Of a stretch of DNA of 57,887 nucleotides, positions 36,953 to 45,151 are shown piece after piece. This stretch comes from Amphritea pacifica. GTDB taxonomy: Bacteria; Pseudomonadota; Gammaproteobacteria; Pseudomonadales; Balneatricaceae. The notes under the pieces are model-generated. The model was given only the letters and a program-made list of their open reading frames with translations, made no database searches and was not told the origin of the DNA. The translations under genes and the position numbers were made by a program. Where the stretch lies: assembly GCF_016924145.1 (NCBI RefSeq), contig NZ_JAFFZO010000033.1, forward strand, positions 1-57,887. The letters are read 5' to 3'. How positions within the stretch are numbered: the stretch's first letter is position 1; each line of letters begins with the position of its first letter.

Positions 36953-39445
36953 ATGTCAGCGCTTGATAATAAACAGCTATTAAACTTGATGCGCTATGCA
37001 CCTGTCGCTGTTGTTTTTGTGTTTGCCCTGGCCGTTAACCTCATCGCTATTCAGGACAATCGTGAGCAAGCCGCTCAGAGTATTGAAACCCTTCGTGAAG
37101 AACTCACCTTTCAACGTAAGGAATCGATTCGTTCTCAAGTTCATGAAGTGTATAGCCATCTGCTTGTTGAAAAATACAAAGCTGAAAGTAACTTAAAAGA
37201 CGCTGCTAAACAGCGTGTTTATGAAGCATATGGTATTGCGAATCATATCTATGCGCAAAATGTTGGCAAGTCCAAAGCTGAGATTAGCAAAATTATTATT
37301 GAAGCGTTGAGGTCCGTATGGATTTTTAATGGGCGAGGTTCTTTCTACATTATAGATAGTGAGGGAGAGACCATTATGAATGCTGCTAATACTCACTCAG
37401 AAGAGATCAATGATTGGGTGTTGCAGAGTGAAGAAACTGATGTTATTCGAAACGCGCTGTCAATTAACCAGAAAAATGGAGAAGGATTTCTAAGATGGAA
37501 AATAAAAAAGCCAGGATCTGCCGACGATAAAGAGTTTGAGAAAATCGGTTATGCCAAAAAATTCGAGCACTATGACTGGTCGATTGTTATAGCGGATTAT
37601 CTGGCCGACTATGAAGAAGATGTTAAAAATGAACTATTAAAATGGTTTTCTCAATATAAGTATGGGGAAAGTGGATATTTCTTTGTGCTGGATGAAAATG
37701 GTGTGTTATTAGCTCATCATATAAATGATTTTTTAGGTCTTGATTTCGTTTTAGGAGAAAAAATCAATATTGATCTTATAAAAGATATTAAGGATAAGAT
37801 TAAGGATGGAGGTGGCGGTTATATCAGGTACTCGAAGCCACTTACGTTAAGTGGAATGGTAATCCTGGATCAGGTTGGTTATGTTAAAGAGGTTGGTGAG
37901 TGGGGGTGGATTATTGGTACAGGATTCAGCTCTCAGGCCTTTGAAAAGAATTTAAGGCTAAAAGAGGAGCAGCTTAATGAATTGAACTACCAAAACCTGA
38001 TGCGTCTGGTTTATCTGACAATTGCCTCTATGATATTGCTGACGCTGTCTTCTCTATATGTTGGTAATTTAATCGCCAGACGATTTGAAATGTTTCAAAG
38101 TAAAATAAATGCGGACTTTGATGAACTTAATAATACAAAAGACAAAATGGAATATATGGCGTTGCATGACGCTTTGACTGGACTGCCTAACCGAATATTG
38201 ATGTTGAAGGAGATTAAGGAGAATATTAACTTAATAAAGGGAGAAAATGAAAAATTAGCGGTTATGTTTGTTGATTTAGATAACTTCAAGAACATTAATG
38301 ATCTATATGGTCACTATGTTGGCGATCTGCTACTTATAGCCGTTAGTCAGCGGTTCAAAGTGTTGATGAGGGGGCGTGACAGCGTATCACGCTTTGGGGG
38401 GGATGAGTTCGTATTTTGTTTTCCGCAATTAAAGGATAGAAAAGCAGCGCAGGATAAAGCTGAAGAGGTGCGCAATGCCCTTAGCTCACCTATTGTAATC
38501 GAGGGGCGAACACTTACCATCGCGTGCAGTATAGGGGTGTCAATCTGTCCCGATGATAGTCTTACAGCCGAAACACTGATAAAAAATGCAGACACTGTAT
38601 TATATAAATCGAAAGCTGATAAAAAGGGACAGTATCTTTTTTATAATAATCTTATCAGTGTGCAGATTATGCGGAAAATGGAAATTCAGCATGAATTAGC
38701 CCGTGCACTTGAAAGAGGGGAGTTGTCGGTTCATTATCAGCCTCAAATGAGCATGCGTGAAGAAAAGCTGGTGGGTGTCGAAGCCCTGGCTCGTTGGTTT
38801 CATCCATCTTTAGGTAATGTTTTTCCAGATGAGTTTATTTCTGTAGCGGAAGAGTCAGGAATGATTCATGACCTGGACCTGTTTGTTTTCAGAAGAGCAT
38901 GTGAAGATCTCTATGCACTTTCTTCTAATGGCGAAGGTGCGCTGAAACTGTCAGTTAATATTTCCCCTGTTCAATTAACTGAGCCAGAGTTTTTTTGTGA
39001 TTTAGTCGATATTTGTACTAGTGTAGGTATTGCTCCTGAGCGGATTACTCTGGAGATCACTGAAAATGTTTTTATTCATGGTTTTGATATAGTGAAGCCA
39101 TTATTTGCTAAGTTAAGACAACAGGGATTCGGGTTGTCGTTAGATGATTTTGGTACAGGCTATTCCTCTCTTAGTTATATAAACAGCCTGCCGCTTACGG
39201 AGATAAAAATTGACCGTTCTTTTATTAATAAGTTTTTAGATTTTTATCAAAGTGACATGCTGGTACGAATGATAGTCGGCATTGGCCGTTTGTGTGGCCT
39301 GGTAGTCGTGGCTGAGGGGGTAGAAACGAAGTCACAGCTCGATAAACTGCTAAACTATGATTGCGATCTGGTACAAGGGTACTACTTTGATCGTCCTTTA
39401 ACGATAGAGCAGCTGTCTGAAAAAGTTGAACTGTGTAAAGAGTAA
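36953..39445 (+). CDS. Cache-GGDEF-EAL cyclic-di-GMP protein
   Basis: This 830-residue protein has an N-terminal membrane helix (about residues 14-32), a periplasmic region with two Cache-type repeats (each with GSFYIID/GYFFVLD-like cores, about 100-330) and a second helix (about 345-370). The GGDEF domain has RFGGDEF near 482 with an intact RGRD inhibitory site. In the EAL domain, EALAR near 609, NISPVQL, EITENV, DDFGTGYSSL, IKIDRSF and AEGVET are all present. Both enzymatic domains therefore look competent. Its codons are clearly more A/T-rich than its neighbours, suggesting transfer from another source. It is followed 56 bp later by an orphan periplasmic binding protein, a plausible ligand-presenting partner for the Cache region. 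Confidence 0.92.
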   Translation: MSALDNKQLLNLMRYAPVAVVFVFALAVNLIAIQDNREQAAQSIETLREELTFQRKESIRSQVHEVYSHLLVEKYKAESNLKDAAKQRVYEAYGIANHIYAQNVGKSKAEISKIIIEALRSVWIFNGRGSFYIIDSEGETIMNAANTHSEEINDWVLQSEETDVIRNALSINQKNGEGFLRWKIKKPGSADDKEFEKIGYAKKFEHYDWSIVIADYLADYEEDVKNELLKWFSQYKYGESGYFFVLDENGVLLAHHINDFLGLDFVLGEKINIDLIKDIKDKIKDGGGGYIRYSKPLTLSGMVILDQVGYVKEVGEWGWIIGTGFSSQAFEKNLRLKEEQLNELNYQNLMRLVYLTIASMILLTLSSLYVGNLIARRFEMFQSKINADFDELNNTKDKMEYMALHDALTGLPNRILMLKEIKENINLIKGENEKLAVMFVDLDNFKNINDLYGHYVGDLLLIAVSQRFKVLMRGRDSVSRFGGDEFVFCFPQLKDRKAAQDKAEEVRNALSSPIVIEGRTLTIACSIGVSICPDDSLTAETLIKNADTVLYKSKADKKGQYLFYNNLISVQIMRKMEIQHELARALERGELSVHYQPQMSMREEKLVGVEALARWFHPSLGNVFPDEFISVAEESGMIHDLDLFVFRRACEDLYALSSNGEGALKLSVNISPVQLTEPEFFCDLVDICTSVGIAPERITLEITENVFIHGFDIVKPLFAKLRQQGFGLSLDDFGTGYSSLSYINSLPLTEIKIDRSFINKFLDFYQSDMLVRMIVGIGRLCGLVVVAEGVETKSQLDKLLNYDCDLVQGYYFDRPLTIEQLSEKVELCKE

Positions 39446-39501
39446 GCGATACCCGAATTGTGAATTCCATAGATCCATGCTAGCTGCGGCGAGGGATATT
39501 T

Positions 39502-40752
39502 ATGAAGATTTCGACAATGGCACTAATAGTCTTCATGTTTTTGGCGGAGAACCTGATGGGAGCGCCCCGGAATATTCCGCTTTGGCGTCATATGGCCAGT
39601 GATGTTGAGATACAGGCATCTTTAGCGGCAATCAAGCGATTCAATGAGAGTCAGGATCAATGGAATATTGTGCCAGATTTTATTCCGGAAGCATCCTATA
39701 CCTTATCGATACAGGCAGCAGCTCAGGCGGAACAGCTGCCTTGCATTATAGAAATTGATCAACCTCTGGTACCTAATTTCGCCTGGAGTGGCTATATCAA
39801 ACCTTTGGATGACCTGCTCGATGCTGATCTGTTGGCGTCAATCAACAGGTCAGGCAAGGGGATGTATCAGGGAAGGGTTTATTCTGTTGGTTCGTATGAT
39901 GTTTCGTTAGCCCTGTTTACGCGAAAGTCACTGATAAAAAAAATCGGGGCGCGTTATCCAACGATCGAACATCCCTGGAATAAAGATGAATTTATGTCAT
40001 TTCTGAATGCGGTCAAAGCGACCGGTGAATATCAATATCCATTTGATATGAGAGCCCAGGATACGACCGAATGGATACCTTACGCCTGGCTGCCGTTTAT
40101 GATCTCCTGGGGGGCAGACCTGATTGATCGAAGTGACAACCAGACGGTAGAGGGCGTTTTAAACTCAAAAGAAGCCGTTCAGTTTGGTGAATGGATTCAG
40201 TTTCTGGTGAATCAGAACTATATGGACGCTCATCCACAGGACGATAATGGCTTTATTAATGGAGATGTTGGTATTCAGTATGGTGGATCATGGACTTTAA
40301 GTGCTTATTACAGTGCTTTTAAAGATGACTTGGCTGTACTTCCCGTGCCTGATTTTGGTCATGGCCCTATTTCTGGCGGCGGAGCCTGGCATTGGGCAAT
40401 GACAGAAAACTGTCAGTATTCCCAGAGTGTAAAAGAGCTGCTCACTTTTTTAATGTCAGCAGAAGAGCAGTCAGCGATATCTACGGTCATAGGTATCTTT
40501 CCCTCCGATGCAGAGGTTGCCGAACGCATAGACGTCTACTCTAAAAAGGGGCAGTGGCGCATGCTGTTTGATTTTTATAACCATTTTTCTATGTTACGGC
40601 CTGAGACACCTGCATATTCAGAGATTTCAGCCAGTTATAAAAAAGCCATGAACGATATCCTGAATGGCATGTCTCCAAAGCTTGCACTGGATCTGGCTGT
40701 TGAAAATATACAAATTGCGTTTGAACGTCATGAAAATTACCCTGCCCATTAA
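39502..40752 (+). CDS. Orphan periplasmic solute-binding protein (family 1)
   Basis: This 416-residue protein has a signal peptide (residues 1-21, ending LMGA) and the fold of sugar-type ABC binding proteins. Visible parts include IPLWRHMASDVEIQASLAAI at the N-terminus, PFMISWGADLIDRSDNQT in the middle and GGGAWHWAMTENC in the ligand cleft region. No ABC permease or ATPase is nearby. It follows the Cache-GGDEF-EAL gene by 56 bp on the same strand, so it may deliver a ligand to that sensor instead of to a transporter. AGGGATA precedes the ATG only weakly. The ligand is unknown. Confidence 0.82.
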   Translation: MKISTMALIVFMFLAENLMGAPRNIPLWRHMASDVEIQASLAAIKRFNESQDQWNIVPDFIPEASYTLSIQAAAQAEQLPCIIEIDQPLVPNFAWSGYIKPLDDLLDADLLASINRSGKGMYQGRVYSVGSYDVSLALFTRKSLIKKIGARYPTIEHPWNKDEFMSFLNAVKATGEYQYPFDMRAQDTTEWIPYAWLPFMISWGADLIDRSDNQTVEGVLNSKEAVQFGEWIQFLVNQNYMDAHPQDDNGFINGDVGIQYGGSWTLSAYYSAFKDDLAVLPVPDFGHGPISGGGAWHWAMTENCQYSQSVKELLTFLMSAEEQSAISTVIGIFPSDAEVAERIDVYSKKGQWRMLFDFYNHFSMLRPETPAYSEISASYKKAMNDILNGMSPKLALDLAVENIQIAFERHENYPAH

Positions 40753-40936
40753 AAGCTGAGAAGCCGGACTGCAGCTAAGAGAGATGTTGCACATGGTTGA
40801 TCGAGAAAGGGGACTGTGGCTGAAAGAAAAGATACCTGCGCTCTTGTCGTTATAATGCCGGGCTATCTCCCATCCATATTTTGCCCCTTTTGAACATCTG
40901 ACCCGCTTTAAAACTTATTTTCGGCTTTCTTATTCC

Positions 40937-40968
40937 GGTCGTCGCTTTTAGTAGTGTGCAAGTCGTTT
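40937..40968 (+). promoter_or_regulatory. Candidate GbdR site before the dipeptidase-dgc operon
   Basis: GGTCGTCGCTTTTAG is followed by AGTCGTTT, with TCG elements at 40942 and 40963 exactly 21 bp apart. It matches the shared pattern and lies about 130 bp before the dipeptidase ATG, as the gbcA site does before gbcA. Confidence 0.55.
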
Positions 40969-41099
40969 CCAGCCCCGTTTCATTTTTCTGAATAACTACA
41001 CTGGCTTTAATGATGAAAAGGTCTGATGTGGATCTTTTTGCCTGCAGGCCTGTGAGTTCACCGGGTGCTGCTAAACTCTGATTCAGAAGGATACCAACA

Positions 41100-42077
41100 A
41101 TGAATGCAGCTGATCTGCACAATGATGCCATCGTTATTGATGGTCTGATCTGCGCCAAATGGGAGCGCGCCCTGTTTGAAGATATGGCGAAAGGCGGCCT
41201 GACTGCCGCTAACTGCACCGTGGCTTTCTGGGAAAACTTTGAAGGCACCGTGCGCAATATCGTTGAGATGAACGAACTGATTGAAGAGAGCAGTGACCTG
41301 CTGATCAAAGTGCGCACCACGGAAGATATCAAGCGCGCCAAGCGTGAAGGTAAGACTGGCGTCATGATGGGCTTTCAGAATGCCAATCCGTTTGAAGATC
41401 AGATTGGCTATGTCAAGGTCTTCAAAGACCTGGGCGTGGGTATTGTACAGATGTGTTACAACACCCAGAACTTGGTCGGTACCGGTTGCTATGAGCGCGA
41501 TGGCGGTTTATCTGGTTTTGGTCGTGAGATTGTTGCTGAGATGAATAAGCACGGTCTGCTGTGTGATCTGTCTCACGTTGGTCCGAACACCGCGAAAGAG
41601 GTGATTGACGAGTCTAAGCAGCGGGTGTGTTACTCCCACTGTCTGCCAGCGGGTCTGAAAGAACATCCCCGTAACCGTAGCGACGAAGAGCTGAAATATA
41701 TTGCTGATAAGGGCGGCTTTGTTGGTGTCACTATGTTTACACCGTTCCTGCGTGCCGGTGTTAACGCCACCATTGATGATTACGTAGAGGCGATTCAGTA
41801 CGTTTATAACATCGTCGGTGAAGATGCCATCGGTATCGGTACTGACTTTACTCAGGGGCACGGTCATGACTTCTTTGAGTACCTGACCCACGATAAGGGT
41901 TACGCCCGTCGTCTGACCCGCTTTGGCGAGATTGTGAACCCTAAAGGTATCCGTACTGTAGGAGAGTTCCCTAATCTGACTGAAGCACTGCTGCGGCATG
42001 GGTTTTCTGAAACCCAGGTGCGCAAGATTATGGGGGACAACTGGGTTACGTTGTTGAAGGATGTCTGGGGTTCCTGA
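41100..42077 (+). CDS. Membrane dipeptidase-family protein of the dgc operon
   Basis: This 325-residue protein of the renal dipeptidase (M19) family has the N-terminal metal motif DLHNDAIVIDGL in a variant form (HND where HxD is usual), CDLSHVGPNTAKEVIDE, YSHCLPAG where SHS is usual, and IGIGTDFTQGHG with the late aspartate. It is the homologue of the dipeptidase that precedes dgcA in Pseudomonas (PA5396 position). Its role in betaine breakdown is not known; the altered metal residues suggest a substrate other than ordinary dipeptides. It leads the run dipeptidase-DUF5943-dgcA-dgcB-ETF. Codon usage is that of a well expressed gene. Confidence 0.9.
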   Translation: MNAADLHNDAIVIDGLICAKWERALFEDMAKGGLTAANCTVAFWENFEGTVRNIVEMNELIEESSDLLIKVRTTEDIKRAKREGKTGVMMGFQNANPFEDQIGYVKVFKDLGVGIVQMCYNTQNLVGTGCYERDGGLSGFGREIVAEMNKHGLLCDLSHVGPNTAKEVIDESKQRVCYSHCLPAGLKEHPRNRSDEELKYIADKGGFVGVTMFTPFLRAGVNATIDDYVEAIQYVYNIVGEDAIGIGTDFTQGHGHDFFEYLTHDKGYARRLTRFGEIVNPKGIRTVGEFPNLTEALLRHGFSETQVRKIMGDNWVTLLKDVWGS

Positions 42078-42199
42078 CTATTGCGCTTGCTGATGCGGCG
42101 TTATAAAGCCGGCTCGGAATGCTCATGACGACAGGAATGGTGATTGTTTGAGCCGATAGTAATTATTTGAAAAATATAAAGAATTTTGAGGTAGAGACG

Positions 42200-42730
42200 A
42201 TGGGTGTACATGCGCCAGAAATGCCAATTGAAGTAGATGATGAAACCGGAGTATGGACAACTGACGCGCTGCCGATGCTGTATGTTCCGCGTCATTTCTT
42301 TGTCAATAACCATATGGGGATTGAAGAGGAGATTGGAGCAGAGCGTTATGCCGACATCCTCTACAAGGCAGGTTATAAATCTGCTCATTACTGGTGTGAG
42401 AAGGAAGCTGCTGAGCATGGGATCTCCGGGAAAGATGTCTGGGATCACTATATGAAGCGTCTGTCTCAGCGTGGCTGGGGTTTCTTCATTACTGAAGAAC
42501 TGGATATCGAAGCGGGCACTGCTAAGGTACGGCTGGAAAATTCAGCCTTTGTTTACCAATACGGCAAAGTTAACCGCAAAGTTGATTACATGTTTACCGG
42601 CTGGTTTGCGGGTGCCCTGGATCAGATAGCTGAGAGTCTTGGCTATTCAGTGCGGACCAAAGCTGTCCAGACTCAGTGTGCAGCAGAGGACGGCTGTGAC
42701 GTCGGTTACTTTGAAGTAACTCCACTGTAA
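42200..42730 (+). CDS. DUF5943 protein of the dgc operon
   Basis: The protein is 176 residues from the ATG at 42200, beginning GVHAPEMPIEVDDETGVW. It has YADILYKAGYKSAHYWCEKEA, a central LSQRGWGFF segment and a cysteine-containing tail (TQCAAEDGCDVGYFEV) resembling the V4R/heme-NO-binding type of small-ligand fold. It corresponds to PA5397, which always accompanies dgcA. No enzymatic residues are evident. It may be an accessory or sensor protein for dimethylglycine demethylase. It lies 123 bp after the dipeptidase and 100 bp before dgcA, all on one strand. Confidence 0.85.
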   Translation: MGVHAPEMPIEVDDETGVWTTDALPMLYVPRHFFVNNHMGIEEEIGAERYADILYKAGYKSAHYWCEKEAAEHGISGKDVWDHYMKRLSQRGWGFFITEELDIEAGTAKVRLENSAFVYQYGKVNRKVDYMFTGWFAGALDQIAESLGYSVRTKAVQTQCAAEDGCDVGYFEVTPL

Positions 42731-42830
42731 AAAGTTAAATAATAAATTTAAATACCGGCAGAGATGGTTGCTAAAAGCACAAACTCTTTAAGCAACCGCT
42801 CCCATTTAAAATATATCGGGGTGAGATATC

Positions 42831-44894
42831 ATGTCCCAGTTTGATGTTCTGTTTGAGCCACTAAAGATTAACAATCTGACAATTCGTAACCGTGTTGTCA
42901 GTACCGCTCACGCCGAGGTGTATGCCACCGATGGCGGTATGACTACTGATCGCTATGTAAAATACTATGAGGAAAAAGCCAAGGGTGGCTGTGGCCTCTG
43001 TATTTGTGGCGGTTCCAGTGTAGTATCCATCGACAGTCCACAAAGCTGGTGGAGTTCTGTAAACCTGTCCACCGACCGGATTATTCCACACTTCCAGAAT
43101 CTGGCCGATGCGGTGCATAAGCATGGCGGCAAGATCATGATTCAGATCACCCATATGGGGCGTCGCTCCCGCTGGGACGGTGAAAACTGGCCGAACCTGA
43201 TGTCTCCGTCCGGTATTCGTGAGCCGGTGCATCGTGCCACCTGTAAAGTGATTGAAGAGGAAGAGATCTGGCGTGTTATCGGTGATTTCGCTCAGGCTGC
43301 ACGCCGGGCGAAAGAAGGTGGTCTGGACGGCGTTGAGCTGTCAGCAGTACACCAGCACCTGATCGATCAGTTCTGGTCTCCCCGGGTTAACAAACGCACC
43401 GATAAATGGGGCGGAACCTTCGAAAACCGTATGCGTTTCGGTATGGAAGTACTGAAAGCAGTCCGTGCTGAAGTAGGGCGTGACTTTGTTGTCGGTATGC
43501 GGATTACCGGTGATGAGTTCCACCCGGACGGTCTTAATCATGATGATATGAAGCAGATCGCCGCTTACTATGATGCCACCGGCGAGCTTGATTTCTTCGG
43601 CGTGGTAGGTTCTGGTTGTGATACTCACAACACTCTGGCAAATGTTATCCCGAATATGAGTTACCCACCGGAGCCATTCCTGCATCTGGCGGCGGGTATT
43701 AAAGAGGTTGTTTCTGTTCCGGTTATTCATGCTCAGAATATCAAGGACCCGAATCAGGCTAAGCGTATCATCGAAGCCGGTTATGTCGATTTTGTTGGCA
43801 TGACCCGGGCACATATTGCTGATCCGCATATTATTGCCAAAATTAAAAATGATCAGGTGGACCAGATCCGTCAGTGCGTTGGCGCGAACTACTGTATCGA
43901 TCGTCAGTATCAGGGGCTGGACGTGCTTTGTATCCAGAATGCCGCGACCTCTCGCGAGTACATGGGACTGCCGCATATTATCGAGAAAACCACCGGTCAG
44001 GTGCGTAAAGTCGTAGTCATCGGTGGTGGGCCTGGTGGTTTGGAAGCGGCACGTGTGGCAGCTGAACGGGGCCATAATGTTGTGCTGGTTGAAAAAGCTG
44101 AAGAGCTGGGTGGTCAGATTACCCTGGCAGCGAAAGCACCACAGCGTGACCAGATTGCCGGTATTACCCGTTGGCTGGTCATGGAGCTGGAGCGTCTGGG
44201 TGTTGAGATCCGTCTGGGCACTGAAGCCAACGAGGAGTTGGTGCGTGAGCTGAAGCCTGATGTCTGTGTTATCGCTACCGGCGGACGTCCGTTTATCGAT
44301 CAGAACCCTGAATGGGGTGCTGAAGAAGGCCTGGTCGTCTCTAGCTGGGATATCCTCAGTGGCAAGGTTGAGCCGGGTAAGAACGTGTTGATCTACGACA
44401 CCATCTGTGAATTCTCAGGGCTGTCGGCAGCGGATTATCTGGCCGCGAAAGGTTCGCTGGTTGAGATCGTCACCGACGATATCAAGCCGGGTGTGGGGAT
44501 CGGCGGCACAACCTTCCCGACCTATTACCGCTCTCTGTATGAGAAAGAGGTGATTATGACCTCTGACTTCCTGCTGGAAAAAGTCTATCGCGAAGGCGAC
44601 AGTCTGGTAGCCGTGCTGGAAAACGAATACACCGGGCAACGTGAAGAGCGGGTGGTGGATCAGGTGGTTGTTGAAAACGGCACCCGACCTAATGAGGAGC
44701 TGTATTACGCACTGAAAGCTGAGTCTCGTAATAATGGCCAGATCGATAACGAGGCGTTGTTTGATATCAAGCCGCAGCCAGTACTGAGTGAGTCCGGTGA
44801 TGGCATGATTCTGTGGCGTCTGGGGGACTGTGTATCGCAGCGTAATGTGCATGCAGCGATGTACGACGCGTTACGACTCTGCAAGGATCTATAA
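42831..44894 (+). CDS. dgcA: Dimethylglycine demethylase subunit DgcA
   Basis: This 687-residue flavoprotein has an N-terminal old-yellow-enzyme-type TIM barrel (about residues 1-340, FDVLFEPLKINNLTIRNRVV, with ITHMGRRSR and SAVHQHLIDQFWSP) and a C-terminal FAD/NAD module (about 385-680, VVVIGGGPGGLEAARVAAE). It is related to trimethylamine dehydrogenase. The cluster region between them keeps cysteines 349, 355 and 367, but residue 352, a cysteine in trimethylamine dehydrogenase, is alanine. It converts dimethylglycine to sarcosine, passing electrons to the ETF pair and DgcB. A 45-nt hairpin follows the stop. Confidence 0.93.
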   Translation: MSQFDVLFEPLKINNLTIRNRVVSTAHAEVYATDGGMTTDRYVKYYEEKAKGGCGLCICGGSSVVSIDSPQSWWSSVNLSTDRIIPHFQNLADAVHKHGGKIMIQITHMGRRSRWDGENWPNLMSPSGIREPVHRATCKVIEEEEIWRVIGDFAQAARRAKEGGLDGVELSAVHQHLIDQFWSPRVNKRTDKWGGTFENRMRFGMEVLKAVRAEVGRDFVVGMRITGDEFHPDGLNHDDMKQIAAYYDATGELDFFGVVGSGCDTHNTLANVIPNMSYPPEPFLHLAAGIKEVVSVPVIHAQNIKDPNQAKRIIEAGYVDFVGMTRAHIADPHIIAKIKNDQVDQIRQCVGANYCIDRQYQGLDVLCIQNAATSREYMGLPHIIEKTTGQVRKVVVIGGGPGGLEAARVAAERGHNVVLVEKAEELGGQITLAAKAPQRDQIAGITRWLVMELERLGVEIRLGTEANEELVRELKPDVCVIATGGRPFIDQNPEWGAEEGLVVSSWDILSGKVEPGKNVLIYDTICEFSGLSAADYLAAKGSLVEIVTDDIKPGVGIGGTTFPTYYRSLYEKEVIMTSDFLLEKVYREGDSLVAVLENEYTGQREERVVDQVVVENGTRPNEELYYALKAESRNNGQIDNEALFDIKPQPVLSESGDGMILWRLGDCVSQRNVHAAMYDALRLCKDL

Positions 44895-44925
44895 CGCGGC
44901 TGTACTTACGGGGTAGTGTAAACGT

Positions 44926-44970
44926 TGCCGGAGGATATCGCATAGCACTGCTATGCTTCGTCCCCCGGCA
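44926..44970. other. Long imperfect hairpin between dgcA and dgcB
   Basis: A 45-nt interrupted palindrome has an inner stem GCATAGC/GCTATGC (44940-44956, 3-nt loop) and an outer stem TGCCGG/CCGGCA. The outer stem carries on after one mismatch through GGA/TCC, with a 4-by-4 internal loop between. No T-run follows. It looks like a REP-type or mobile palindromic element, or an RNA element that separates dgcA from dgcB stability. No second copy was noticed in this window. Confidence 0.6.
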
Positions 44971-45151
44971 GCATTTACAGATGCTAATCGAAACTTGTTG
45001 GTTTCGCCTGGCTCTGGCTGCCTCCCTCATGAGTTTGCAACGCGTTTGGTCAGTGCAACACCTGAGAAATATTAAGCACGGTGATACCGGGCTGGTAAGA
45101 ATAACAGGGCTGACGTAACAGCCCGATAGCTGTTTTTTGTTGGGGTACCCT

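Noticed and set aside
40845-40856. Isolated TGTCGTTATAAT after the orphan binding protein gene
   Set aside because: It resembles a second half-site joined to a -10, but no first half lies 20-22 bp upstream; treated as chance.
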